From the NCBI GenBank assembly GCA_035610835.1, contig CM069447.1, positions 35,996,470-36,060,469 of the forward strand: 64,000 nucleotides of DNA, read 5' to 3'. Origin of the DNA: Ophiura sarsii (Eukaryota; Echinodermata; Ophiuroidea; Amphilepidida; Ophiuridae). A program made the translations under genes and the position numbers. Under the pieces are notes generated by a model. That model made no database searches. It was not told the DNA's origin and saw nothing but the letters and a program-made list of their open reading frames with translations. Positions 35,091 through 46,764 of this stretch are shown in pieces; the first letter of the stretch is position 1, and each line of letters opens with the position of its first letter.

Positions 35091-36986
35091 TGCAAGGAAA
35101 ACCGAGTTGTTGGCAGGAATTTGAACCATGCCCGTCGCCCCCCCCCCCCTGGCTCGTCTCCCGCGCAAATGATATCGTGACTCGTTTTTCCAGCGGTTGT
35201 TTTGTCTTGTGTTATTGCTGGCCGTTGTGGTTCATTCTGTCATTCGACTGCACCCGCTTCGGATCTTGCTCGGAGGTTAAATAAAACCCACCACCACTCC
35301 CAGTTATTTAAGCTGGAGCAAGTCTGGGGGTAAGCTAAGCTATTTGGGTAATGTTTTGCCAGCTTAAGCTGACTGTGCTTTGTGCTCCATATAGTCATGT
35401 TAATTGCTTTGCCCATAGGGGACAATATTGCTAGCTGATTTGGGCTCCACATGGTCTGGTTAATTGCTTTTACCCGAGGTGACCATATTGCTAAAGGGGA
35501 CGATATTCCGCAGTCCAATAATCCGAAGTAAAACCGGCGATACTGCATTGGGTTGTTGTGCATAGGTGGTGCCGCCGCTATCGTTTTTGGCAATGCAGTT
35601 ACGCCATGTGGGGGTATGCGGTTGTAAAATCTTCCCTGGCACCTTGTGTGGCGGCCTCGTTGGCCACGTGCATGGAGCCTTTCGGTCCGCAGGCAAGCTT
35701 TCATTAAGGGAATGTATTCGGCGGTCTTGGAATTATAACCCTTCAAGACTTGTAGGCAGTTATAAATCATTCCTGGCTTGTTATTTTGGCGGTAGAGCTA
35801 CCATTGTTGTATTGCTCCGGATAAGCCGCGTTTAGGGCGAGTACACAGACATATGTTTCATTGACAGCCCTGGCTATCCGCGGACCATCGTAAAGTGGAA
35901 TCATAGGCTCAGAAGGTTAAGCAGTTAGTGGCGATCAGTTATGGTACTGAGGCTGCTTGGGGGTGTTTTGCTTATGGGGGTCGTTTTAGGCCTCACATTT
36001 TTGTATTTTCGTCATAAAATTGGCAAAATTAATGAGGTTAGCTCATTGGTGTTTACAAAAAGTAATAAACTATTTATTTGCTATTTATGTAAATTAAAAT
36101 TACAATGATATATTTGAAAAATGGAATAAACGTCGATATTAATCTCTTCGGCAGGAGATCATTTACTGGTATAATATCTGTATTCAAATTACACCGACCT
36201 GCTTTGGTGTAGGCATATATTTGTAACTTGCACTGTTTACAAATTAATATTACAATGACAGGCTTCAGAATTGCAGGTTATAAAATCATAATAGTTTGAA
36301 CACTGGATATTCAAATATCAAGAGTCATCCAAATGGCAATGGCACATTTTAAGTCCGTGGTCGGCTTATAGAAGGAGCTAAAATCTCACCTGTCATATTG
36401 GTAATTGCTGAAAATTTTGGAAAATTGATTGTGTGTGCGATCATGGTCAAGACTATGGCCATGACGAATACATTTGCTTGAGCGGTTGCAGTCGAATGCT
36501 ACCAATACCAACCTGTCGTTTCGTGTCAAATTTTCTGTCGACAAAGATCTTACAGAGCGTTGCATCTTTTTGTAGCCGTTCAGAACTGGTACAGTTCCAA
36601 CTTATATATACTTTTTATCATCGTTGCTGCTCTTAAGATGACATGTCAATGGGTCACCATATTGTTATTGTGACACATTACCGGTACAGTTTAACCAGTT
36701 TATCGGCGACAGTTTAAAATCAATATTATGATACCTTACCGGTACAGTTCATCATCCATGTTGTTCACACGATGACAGAGTAACATTCCGTTACATTACC
36801 AGTTCAGTGTGGCCCAGCAAACAAGGCTCCAACACGACATTTCCAGTCATTTATTCTAACGTAAATACCACATGATGTTGACAAGATGGCTGCTTGCTTC
36901 AAGAGGCTGTTTTCCCACGATGCAACAGTCTCCTTAATATTCAGTCCCACCATGCAATAGTCTCATTAATATTCAGTCATTAATAG
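35091..36986. other. Stretch with no recognised gene
   Basis: A 176-codon minus frame (35240-35770) and others were examined without recognising a family. A CCGGTACAGTTTAACCAGTT-like phrase repeats loosely at 36680-36810. Confidence 0.3.
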
Positions 36987-38271
36987 TGAGTCTCTAGGGG
37001 GGGGGGGGGGGGGGTACCGCGCCATTTTGTCCCGAAGCAATGGTTATGACGTCATATTTTTGTGTCGATTTTTAGAACTCTTGCATTGGATTTACGTGCA
37101 AAAATATGCCATTGGCATCATACTTTCCCAGGTGTGTAGTTCATTTTAAATTTCAGATGTTCTAAAATGGATGGTTTTCTAAACAATTCGAGAAGGAAAA
37201 TCGAACTACACACCTCAGAATATCCAAAAAAATGCTTTAAACAAGTCCACTTTTTGTGCCTTTGAACAGAGTGTCTGTCGGGAATGTAGAATTACTAGCG
37301 CATTAACCCAACCCCGGTGCATGTTCGCTGTGTATAACAGATCGTAACATGAATAATGCAACACGTTTCAGTCGAGCATATGATTGGGTAAGGGTATGGA
37401 CTTACTGGGTAGATGTGTCGTAGAGCATGACGTTACATTCAGTGAGATCATTTGCATACTTGGGACTTCTACACCATACCGCTACCAATGTTTTTGGACC
37501 GTATAAATGACGCCATTTCTTGTGTTCGAAAATGTCAACGTTTTTTACCGTTCTTTCAAAAATAAGGAGTATAATCACATTACAAACACATTTTGTGCGA
37601 GAGAAACACACAAATTTGGCAAAAATTGCCAAGATATGGCTCAATAATAAAACTATCACAATTATACTCATCGGTCTCTGTGGCGTGCATACGTTGGACA
37701 TGTCGTTGGCAATCGGCAATCACGGGTTCGATTCCCGGAAATTACTTGTTATCCTTTTATTTTTCTATCTTTTAAACTTGATGGTGGATTAATGCAACAT
37801 CATTGTTATGTCAATTTTTATAAATTATAAAGACCGCCCATGCGTTTATAGTTGTCTTTTTATTTATTTATCTATCATTTAACTCTTGATTTATTTAACT
37901 TTGTATCTAAACAATTAGAATGCGTAAACAATTATATTATTGCTCGATAAATAAGTGATTTAAATTGAGTTCAGTTTGATAATGATAGCAAAACTTGTTG
38001 TAAAATCATTTTACCAGTGTGCCCAACAATTTCTCCTTTGCACACTTTGTTTATACATTCAAAGATGTCACTTTTAGCTTGTTATAGCAAGGCCGCGTAA
38101 TATACAATTGTAAGCAAGTTTGCGACCTCTTTGATTTTAGGCTGGTAACACAATCCCATAGTGCATTTCGTTAAAACAGTGTAAATATTTTTTTCAACTG
38201 TACGTATCACGTGATAACCACGATCGTTTTCGCAAAATATCGCGAAATGGCGAGGTACCCCAACCCCCATG
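36987..38271. mobile_element. Insertion bounded by GGGGTACC-type inverted ends and 37-bp direct repeats
   Basis: Just outside, GTCTCATTAATATTCAGTCA (36959 on) recurs as GTCTCATTAATATACAGTCA (38275 on); each continues to AATAGTGAG. Just inside, GGGGTACCGCGCCATTT on the left is mirrored by AAATGGCGAGGTACCCC on the right. The pattern suggests a mobile insertion, although the direct repeats are longer than usual target duplications and could pre-date it. The interior has no recognised gene apart from the tRNA-like boxes at 37681-37740. Confidence 0.45.
37681..37740 (+). other. tRNA-like A and B boxes
   Basis: TGGCGTGCATACGTTGG (37681-37697) resembles a Pol III A box, and GGTTCGATTCC (37725-37735) is a canonical B box, followed by CGG closing a T-arm-like stem. 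A full cloverleaf could not be folded by eye. A tRNA pseudogene or SINE head is most likely. Confidence 0.35.
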
Positions 38272-38545
38272 GTGAGTCTCATTAATATACAGTCACTAAT
38301 AGTGAGCCCTCTATTCTGTAGACGTTACAATAGTGATGGCGCTATCACTATTTAATGGTATACTCAGGTGCTGTAACATTAGGTCCAAATCAATAACCGG
38401 TAGGCAATTATGTATTAATCTGCTATGAACTATGAATATTTTGTATTTGATTTGTCAAACCTAGCCATACTACTGGTGCATACACTGTGCCAAACATACA
38501 TGGGCATGTCTAACATGCGATACGTTCATCTAGCAGCTACCCAAC

Positions 38546-39560
38546 ATTAAAGAAGGGGTTCCGCAAGCATAACACTAGCTGCGTTCAGACAGGCGTAAAT
38601 TGGGTCGGAGTAAGGTCGGAGTAACGATTGGTCGTGTTAAAGGTCGGAGTAGTGACCGTGTGGATGGCACTCGTGTTAACTATTCCGACCTTACACCGAC
38701 CCGATTTAATCCTGAGATTTCTCAGGAGTAACGCGCTAACACGACCTGCAGACCGGAGTAGCACGCACGTGTGGATGCACTTAATTAACACGATCTCTGG
38801 CGTAAACCTTCGCCAATGATGTGACGAGGCCACAAACGCATCCGATGTTGCTCATCTCTATCAGATCGCCTGCCTTGTAAAAATACCGCTGTTGTCATCA
38901 GCATAGGCATTACATCTTGAATACCACCATATCCGTAAAGAGGCGAAAAATTAGTAACAACAAGAGAAATTTCGATCTTGAATTCATGTTTACAAGCGAG
39001 CGATAAATAAAACTGGTTGAAATAATCAGAACTTGCGCGGTTTTCATCGGTCAAAGGTCAAAGGGCGCGGTGTGTGTACTTCCGATATTTACTCCTAGGC
39101 CCCCTGCGATGGTCGTGTTAACTTTGTCGGAAAACTTCGGAGTAACGTTGTGTTTAGTACCGTGTGGACAACTGTCCGGAGCAGAGGAAATATTTGTGGA
39201 ATTTTGATTGCTGCAGGGTCTAAATTTACTTCGATAACTTACGCCTGTCTGAACGTACCTATTGAGTATTATTTGTTATCATAATCGAGCCCAAATTGCG
39301 TAATATAGAACAAAGCATCATACTTATCACAAAAATGAATACAAACTGCGATCTCTCTACATGCAATTTTTAAAATGTGTGGCGATCGAAAGCCCCGGTG
39401 TCGATGACGTCATGGATATCGGTGCTCAAATTTGCGCAAGTGCATTGTTTTTATTAGTTTTTGTCATAAGTATGGTGTTGTGTTCTATATAATTGGGCTC
39501 GATAGTTATTTTTCTAACATATAATGCACAATACTGTGCTTGCGGAACCCCTCCTTTAAT
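38546..39560. mobile_element. Outer MITE carrying a nested MITE
   Basis: ATTAAAGAAGGGGTTCCGCA near 38546 is mirrored by TGCGGAACCCCTCCTTTAAT at 39541-39560, with one mismatch in 24 bp including the following AGCA. Removing the inner element leaves an outer element of about 330 bp. No transposase was seen. Confidence 0.65.
38579..39259. mobile_element. Inner element with CGTTCAGACAGGCGTAA ends
   Basis: CGTTCAGACAGGCGTAA at 38582 is mirrored at 39239-39255. Internal GTCGTGTTAAC and CGGAGTAACG motifs occur in both orientations. A minus-strand frame at 38785-39054 contains RMRLWPRHI, faintly like the N-terminus of Harbinger nucleases, but the resemblance is too short to rely on. Confidence 0.55.
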
Positions 39561-39817
39561 AGAGACACCCAATAAGTATTGTCTTACACTGAACTTGTAT
39601 TTTTATAATAATTATAGCCTAATGTATAATTGAAGAATTTCCAGTGGGAATTATTCTCTCCTCAAATAGATGTGTACTTGTCTTTACATTTCCAGAATTT
39701 TGTATTATTGAAAACAAAGTCCGAAAAAGTTGTAATCTTACATTTATTTTCCCTCATTATTATTTTAATCTTTCCGAAATTATTTATGTTTTAAATATGG
39801 AAAGACATATTTTTCAG

Positions 39818-39891
39818 CAACTTAATCACGAGAACTATTCGTTACATGGACCTTACAGAAGAAACCCCAACGCCTGTAATCATTTATGAGG
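39818..39891 (+). CDS. Short exon of the YWTD propeller gene
   Basis: The acceptor ATATTTTTCAG ends at 39817 and donor GTAAAT starts at 39892. The 74-base exon has phase 2 at the start and phase 1 at the end. It encodes NLITRTIRYMDLTEETPTPV then IIYE, the T-x-x-I-x-x-x-D-L strand of a YWTD blade. The phase-2 start fits directly onto the 15171-15336 exon, and the phase-1 end with G fits the next GT-starting exon type. It is short, so the call rests on the phase match and the motif. Confidence 0.4.
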
Positions 39892-40370
39892 GTAAATATG
39901 AAAATATAAACAATGTTTGTGGTAAGGCCACTTTAAATTGATAATTCGATTCTCGTCAGCACTGGCCTTCAAAAGGTGATGAGGGAGGGCATTTTAATTT
40001 TATTTGTTTATAAATTCATACATAAATATGGCTGTTTCATGCAAAATTTATATTTCACCACAGCATTAAGAAAATGTAGAAGCTCTTTTTTTATGTGTAA
40101 GTTTATGAGGGTTAGACCCCAAGAGTTCTATTAAAACACTTGAAAGTGATACGACTGTAGTTGATAATACATAATTACGCCTTTCAACCATAATATCATT
40201 TAATGAAGACCAAAAATGACCTTATCCCAGAAAGTGAGGAAGGAGGACTTCGAGAATCGTTATTATAAGTGGCCTTATATGGTTTATTTGATATACTTTG
40301 CTTATCTTATTACCGCACTGTGCCGTGAATGTCATACCGTTTTCAATATTCGCACCTTTAAGGATCACGC
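39892..40370. other. Intron-like stretch with no recognised gene
   Basis: No gene, repeat ends or RNA were recognised. Confidence 0.3.
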
Positions 40371-42281
40371 GTATGGTTGGCCGAGTCCGCCATAACGTAT
40401 ATCAATACACGTATTAATATACGTACTCGATTTTCGAACACGCGTGGTCGAATTTCAAACCACGTGGTTGATATTGACCAATTCCAATCGAGTTTCGAGT
40501 ACGTTGGATAGAGAATTGAATTCGCGGGAAAAATACACGCATTCTAAAAGTATCCTCGTATATGAACATGAAATATCACAACTACAATTATCTTTTTAAT
40601 GGAAATTAAAGCATTATAACATGTGAAGTTTTCTTTCCTGAATTTATGTGTATATATTTAGGTCCCTATGGACCCTATTATGCAAACTTTATTTATGATT
40701 TTGTACTATAGCACTGCATGACTGCCGCGTGTGATACATTCACTATACTGGCATTGGCATTGTCGTACACAACACATTGTATAGCCTCCATGGTATACCG
40801 GCCATGGCAGGTAATAGGATCCTGCCATGGGTATACATACAATGACCTGGCCTTGGTAAATAAATGTCTTTGCCTTGTAGTAAATTTCAATGCACATTGC
40901 ACAATGTATGTTTGGGCTGTACTGTACAAACACAGAATTGATTGATTGATGTTAATAATTAGAGGAGAAAATACTGTGACTATTTCTTAATCTATTTGAA
41001 GAAGAGGAGATGGTATGATATGACCTCTTTTGAATTGCCTATCTCAACAAGCTCACCGGCATGAGCATATATAGGGTCTTCAATTGGGCACGAGGAGGGG
41101 GGGGGGGTGGGGGTGGCAGGTCTGTGATCTGGGGCATAGCCGGCTATTTTGTTGGTATATAAAATAAATCGAGTTTGTCATTTCATCTCGGGGTGGGCAT
41201 CAGGGGGATGCAAAAAAACCTACCCACCTCTAAGTTACGCCCTTGGTCACAGGTCCAACATTTACAATTGTCGTGGGGAAAAGGTTCCTGACTGGGGAAA
41301 AGTGCACCCACTCCTATTTCAAAGATTCCTGACTGGGGAATTGCACCCCACCCCCACCCTACCCTACACTTAAACCTAAATATTCCAGTGACCCGGATAA
41401 ATGTAAGGCACAAGTGAATCAATATTTATATCAGTCAGAGATTGGAGATTCAACCCCCCCCCCCCCCCCCTACCCCCGATATACGATATAGACCCCATTC
41501 CATTTTTTTAAATAACAGGGTCATGGTTAGTAGCTACCTCTTCTTACAAAATATCAATCTTGATCTAATCAAATCAAGATAAACTAAATCTGTAATTTAA
41601 AGTTTGTAGGACGCTGCACTTAAATATTCAAAATAAAATCATAGTTATTGTATTCACTCCATAAATAATTGTATTTGGCTCACCCACACTAATTTTACAC
41701 AACTCACTCCTCAAATCGCTCCACAACTCCCCCCCCCCCCCCCCCCCCAGTGGCGTACCCAGCTTTTGGAAACTGGGGGGGGGGGGGGGGGCACGACCAT
41801 AGGTGTACCGACGAAAGGCATGATTTACCGACAATCTTCTTTTTTTACAGACTCCAAAAAAATTGTAAAACATGCACAAAAAACTGGACCCCCCCTGTGT
41901 ACGCCACTGCTCGCTCCACAACTCGCCTCACAACTCTCCCTACACCTCACTGTACAACTTTCTACACATCAACTCTCCCATCCCATTCACAACTCGCCAA
42001 TAAGCCATCCACTATTAAACATGTTTATTATGTTGATATTTGGCCTAACTATAACCTAAATTTCCCTGAACGAGGCTGTTTACTATTACAGGACTGTATT
42101 AATGTCTGTACCACGTATATTATCCCACGGCATCGATTCTCTATCGCACGTGCTCGAAACTCGATTGGAATTGGTCAATATCAACCACGTGGTTTGAAAT
42201 TCGATCACGCGTGTTCGAAAATCGAGTACGTATATTAATACGTGTATTGATATACGTTATGGCGGACTCGGCCAACCATAC
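40371..42281. mobile_element. 1.9-kb element with ~155-bp inverted ends
   Basis: The ends read GTATGGTTGGCCGAGTCCGC and its complement. Pairing runs inward over CGTATTAATATACG, TCGATTTTCGAACACGCGTG, CAAACCACGTGGTTGATATT and CCAATTCCAATCGAGTTTCG. Target duplications can be read as ACGC (with a G-starting end) or CACGCG (with a T-starting end). The interior includes a palindromic CCATGGTATACC / GGCCATGGCAGG patch (about 40788-40840) and an inserted GTCGGTAC-family element (41748-41909). No transposase was recognised. Confidence 0.75.
41748..41909 (-). mobile_element. CAGTGGCGTA-ended element, copy 1
   Basis: It begins CAGTGGCGTACCCAG and ends CTGTGTACGCCACTG. TCGCTCCACAACTC occurs just left of the adjoining C-run (41716-41729) and again directly right of the element (41911-41924), suggesting a target duplication of about 14 bp and a poly-G tail on the minus strand. 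The core, read on the minus strand, contains TGTCGGTAAATCATGCCTTT, shared with 60452-60755. Confidence 0.6.
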
Positions 42282-42380
42282 ACGCGCGTGGTGGCAATGC
42301 TCTGACATAAGCATGCATCAAGGTATGCTGGTTCCCTGCAACAATCCCAGCAAACACAAAAATGTTTTATAAATGTTGTT

Positions 42381-42666
42381 TAAACATTGGCAAAAACATC
42401 ATGAGAATGTTATTTGAAAATGTTTATATGACGTTAAAATGTATGGTTAGGATTTGGTCGGGAAAACATTTTAGAAAAAAACATTTTTAAAAATGTTTTT
42501 AAAATGTTTTTCCAACATTTTTTTAGTATGTTCACCAAAATGTTGAATAAATAATGTTTTAAAAAAAGGGGCAAAAATGTTTTCCCGTCTAAATCCTAAC
42601 CATACATTTTGACGTCATATAAACATTTTCAAATAACATTCTCATGATGTTTTGGCCAATGTTTAA
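42381..42666. mobile_element. Short foldback element rich in AAAATGTTTT
   Basis: TAAACATTGGCAAAAACATC near 42381 is mirrored by GATGTTTTGGCCAATGTTTA ending at 42666. Arms of about 95 bp extend through GTATGGTTAGGATTTGGTCG. The AACATTTT-rich loop joins them. It lies immediately upstream of the P2X7-domain gene region. Confidence 0.75.
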
Positions 42667-43233
42667 AGGAACATTCTCGCGGTCGAATTAAATTAAATTA
42701 TGTGTAGGGGTTATCAATTCACATATTATCAATCATGTTTCAGTTTCATTATCATTCTGAAAATGAAATAAAAAGCAATTTATGGACTCATTTGAAACTT
42801 TAGCAGAAGACAATTCGCAAGTGCTCTTGGGAGTTACATACGGGATATTGTTAAAAAGATGGCGGCAGTTTTGCTAGACGATATTTCAGTTTTTTAGCGA
42901 GCCCCATTGACAACAACGAGAGTTAGCGTTTTTTATTAAGAAAATACTTTAAATTATTTTTGAAACTCACGATATTTTCGTCAAACACATGATTTTACAT
43001 TGACACTAAACTATTTGGTTACGTAATCATCCTACTAATCTTATAATAAGAGTTTTAAGAACCAGATTTCAGAAGAAAAACGAAAAATTAACTATTTATA
43101 TGCGCGAATATATAGATTATAGAAACATCACGAATATGTCGTACTGGCTGTCTGACCTCCTCGATGTAAACATACTTTTAATTCCGGACGCTTTACGATC
43201 TACATTTTAAGCTTTTCCCACACAAATTTCGGA
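42667..43233 (+). promoter_or_regulatory. Upstream region of the P2X7-domain gene
   Basis: There is no gene or element here. It presumably holds the promoter and 5' untranslated region, but no convincing core promoter was identified. A GATGGCGGCAG block lies near 42859. Confidence 0.25.
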
Positions 43234-45879
43234 ATGGCAATGGGTGAAGATGACGGTCCGGGTGTTGGGTACATTTTGGAGCCTGAGTGGGACGAAGATG
43301 AGTTGAGGGAGCGTCAGAATATTCCTCTAGTTCGAGCACCTGTCGTCCCAGATCGTCATGCTATATTGGCCAACCGGCTCAACGGCACTATTCCTGTCAA
43401 TGTGTGGTGCGAATGTCAGCGTTGCTCCATTCCAGAGAACGCAACTTTTAGAATGGCTGAATGTTGCCGGGAGCAGGATTTTCAGAAGCTGCGAGTGAGG
43501 TTGGCAGAAGCTGAAGAAGGATCGGGTGAAGGGGCATGTATAACCCTTCATCCAAGCTTTGACGCCGTCTGTCTCACACGAGACGTTTTGGAGATAGCAG
43601 TGCTAAACATGAGGGAGGTGAGGGGATATGGACCCAATTTAGAGTGGACAAACAGGTGATTATCATTATTTCTCGTAATAATACTAAGACTAAATAATGG
43701 TAGTTTGAAGTTTAAAATAAATTAATGATTAAATTACATTGTATGATAGGCCCAGGTCTACATGGTCTAATAATAATTATAATCAAAACAAAGAATTCTC
43801 GATCAAATCGTATACGATTCCTCAGTGTCCCAGCGTCTGGGGCATACTGTGCGTGAGCGCGTCAATCGCGACGGCAAGGGCGCAGTAAAACCGGAAGGTG
43901 TGACGTTCTTGTAAACAAAAGGTAATTGACCAATCGCGGCCCTAATCAACAAGACCCCACGCTGCGTGATTGGACAATTATGTAAGTAGGCCTACGCCCG
44001 CCCGAACGCGTTGTGGCATGGTTGTCAAGGGCTCATCACACTGCGTTCAGAATTCGGATGAACGCTGCCGTGACTGGAATAAATGTTTTGATCGAGAATT
44101 CTTTGTTTTGATTATAATATATAATGGATGATATGGTGAACACAACTCATCTCAGTCATGTTGTAGAGCCTTTTTAGAGGTAGAGGTAGCCGAACGGTAG
44201 GGAGTTGATCGTCGGTCGGGAGTTTTCCATCAATCTTGGGTTCAAGTCTCCTTGAAACAAGGATTCTTTGCTCACCCCAAAAAGTGATTAAATTACATGA
44301 TAGGCCCAGGTTGTATCTAGGTTGGAAATTCTACAATCACATCTCATGATCTTGATTCGGTATGGTTAGTTTACCGGATCCTCTTTCCGTGGCGTGGTTA
44401 TAAGCTGGTATTTGGATTTAATTGTAGAATTTCTCCTCTACCCCATTCACTGTGTATAACGTGCAGGTCTATACGGTGAATGTCAGTTGCGCCATGGTTT
44501 CAAAGAGTCACGTAAAGCCGTTGGTTCCGTGTATTCAGACGCTCACCCTGAACACGTTAAAATAGTTGCAGACCTCATCGTAAAGAGTAGGGGATCATCC
44601 CGGGTCTGTTACCTGTCACAAAAAATCATGTTCTGCCAAGTATTCTATAGATAGATAGATAGATAGATAGATAACGTGTTGAATGACAACAATTCTTGAC
44701 CTTACGCAACAAATCCAATATTTAATTTAATTTAAAACAAAATGGTCTTCTCGATCATGTTCAACTTGCATGTATACAAGCCCAAGACATGTTATAATAA
44801 GTGACAAATACTGGACGAAACTGACATCAAACTTGACAAATACACAATGAACCCTTGATGACGGGCTGGATACAAAACTTAGGGTGCACTATTATACATG
44901 GCCATTGTAGCTTACAGGTGAAAGGCGGCACCATGCAGTGGCTACATTTGCCGGGTGGATGGTGCTGCAGCAGATTGAAATGCAGACATGTAGTGATGGA
45001 TTAATATGAAGCACTGTAATAATACCTCAAGGATTAGCAGTTAGCTACTAAAACAAGCATAGGGAATAAGGCCCAAAAATTCAAGCCAAGGAATAAGGCC
45101 CAAAAATTCAAGCCAGTTTTTCAGGGAACTAAAATTTGTAGCAATATAAAATATTATAAGTTAACCAATATTTTTATTGGGGGGTGGGGGGGGGGGGGGG
45201 GGGTTACCCCAAAATATAAAATATTGTAAAAGGTTGTCAACATTTTCCAAAATCCAAACAAATAAGCCACATGCTACAGCATACATGTGCAGGAATGTAC
45301 CATCCAAATTGATTGCCAATATTGTTTGCTTCAGTTTATTTTTCTAATTTCAGTATAAGGTGGATGATCGTTACATCAGTGGGTGTAGCCAGGGGAGGCC
45401 CTTTAAATGTCCCGCTTTGTACTCGTGTGACTTTGTCAGTGCACAATAAGCCTGTTTTTTGTGTGCCTCACTCGATGGCAATTTTTGTTTGTTTTGACAG
45501 CCTTGTATTTTTTATTTTGGTACACCAATCCTTCCATCAGTAAAACTATGTCTTGCCCCCCCCCCCCCCCCCCCCCCCCTTAAAAATATATGTGGAATTA
45601 TATTCAACTGATTCAATTCCAAGTTATCTTGACATAAAAAATACTAATTGAAATTATCTCTTTTTGTCTCTTTCATCTCACAGATTATATCGCTTGGTGG
45701 GCTACAGATCATACACTTATTGGATTCATCGTAGACTGGGACGCTTTAATAGGCAAGTGATTCCTGCATGTGTAGTCAATGCCATCAGGAAAGCTTTTCC
45801 CGAAGTCGACAGCAACGACTACACTGGTTACAGAGAGGCAGGAGCAGATAATGAAATAGAGGAGGCTTGGAACTTATAA
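43234..45879 (+). CDS. Stand-alone P2X7-type cytoplasmic (ballast) domain protein, two exons
   Basis: Exon 1 is 43234-43655 (donor GTGATT at 43656). Exon 2 is 45684-45879 (acceptor CATCTCACAG), phase 2, giving 205 residues. Seen: Asp/Glu-rich N-terminus, WCECQRC (58-64), CC (77-78), CITLHPSFDAVCL (102-114), then exon 2 YRLVGYRSYTYWIHRRLGR (143-161), VIPACVVNAIRKAFP (166-180) and YTGY (187-190). These are the ordered motifs of the Cys-rich C-terminal domain of P2X7 receptors (Pfam P2RX7_C), where the cysteines bind zinc. No transmembrane or channel domain is present, so it is not an ion channel; its role is unknown. The intron carries a MITE and a SINE. A possible AATAAA lies at 46050. The start is the first Met of a frame whose whole N-terminus is acidic. 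Confidence 0.85.
43776..44118. mobile_element. MITE with ~32-bp inverted ends, inside the intron
   Basis: ATTATAATCAAAACAAAGAA then TTCTCGATCAAA at the left is mirrored exactly at 44087-44118. The core is GC-richer, with GAGCGCGTCAATCGCGACGG. A sequence resembling the same left end begins at 63969 at the window edge. Confidence 0.8.
44175..44636 (+). mobile_element. tRNA-derived SINE, copy 2
   Basis: A Pol III A box TAGCCGAACGGTAGG begins at 44188 and a B box GGTTCAAGTC lies at 44239-44248. The body and the highly conserved 3' block (about 44438-44633) match copy 1. Further 3' sequence changes into a GATA microsatellite at about 44644-44672, possibly the element tail. It lies in the sense orientation within the P2X7-domain gene's intron. 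Confidence 0.7.
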
Positions 45880-46764
45880 TTTATTTTAAAACATTTAGTG
45901 CTCTAAATATTATACAAGGTGAATCAAAAAAATTGTGTAAGAATTCAAATGGGTATTTGACCTTGTTGTGTGCATTGAAAATACAATTGTTGCTGTGTGC
46001 ATTAAAGGTAATTAATCTCATTTATTTTCCAAAATATTGAAAGTAATCGAATAAAAGAAATTGTGACAAGTTTTGTAAGCTTTACTGCATTTTTCACCAT
46101 TCCTATGGAATTTACGCAGTTAAGACTTGAATTTACTGTCACATGATGAAGTGGCGTTAGAGTTTATTAGCAAGGCATTGTCGCTTTTGTAATTTATTAC
46201 AGGCTCATGAGTATGTAACATGAAATGTTTGTATTTAGATTTGACTTATCATTCAATTTGCATCTCAATTGCTTATTGTAGAGTTTAACAATTACTTTTT
46301 CAGGAACATTTTTGGCAATAAGTGTTATGATAATGACCAAATTTACTGTGTATAAATCCCATAGGATGGCAAAAAAACTGGTCAGTTTTATATAAACTTT
46401 CATATTTTGCTCATTTTTCACTCGATTGCTTTCATTATTCAGAGGAAAAACTAGATTAACTACGCTTTATGCACACACCAATGGTATAAGGTTATTACTG
46501 AGTAAAATATTAGTAAACAGACTTGTAGTCAACATTTTAATGCATGGCAAAAAAGTGTTATATCAAATCTTTTACTTGCATTGTTTAAAAATATTCAAAT
46601 TGTAGATATCTGTCTGAAACCATGACCAGTTGCAATGGTACTATACATTTTACAACTTGTTGTGCATCATTTTTGGTACATTTTGTTTTATTCATTGCAT
46701 GCATTTTAAGATAGACTATTTTGTCCCTTTACTTTGGTGTTGATACTTTCTATTCTCCACCATA
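45880..46764. other. 3' flank with no recognised gene
   Basis: This is the likely 3' untranslated region at its start, with a polyadenylation-like AATAAA at 46050-46055. An AAGGTGAATCAAAAAAATTG phrase at 45915 resembles a lone mariner-type end. Confidence 0.35.

Noticed and set aside
35240..35770. 176-codon minus-strand ORF
   Set aside because: No recognisable domain or family motif; likely chance.
36433..36636. Possible EGF-like exon (CDHGQDYGHDEYICLSGC)
   Set aside because: Cysteine spacing does not complete an EGF module and no good splice sites flank it.
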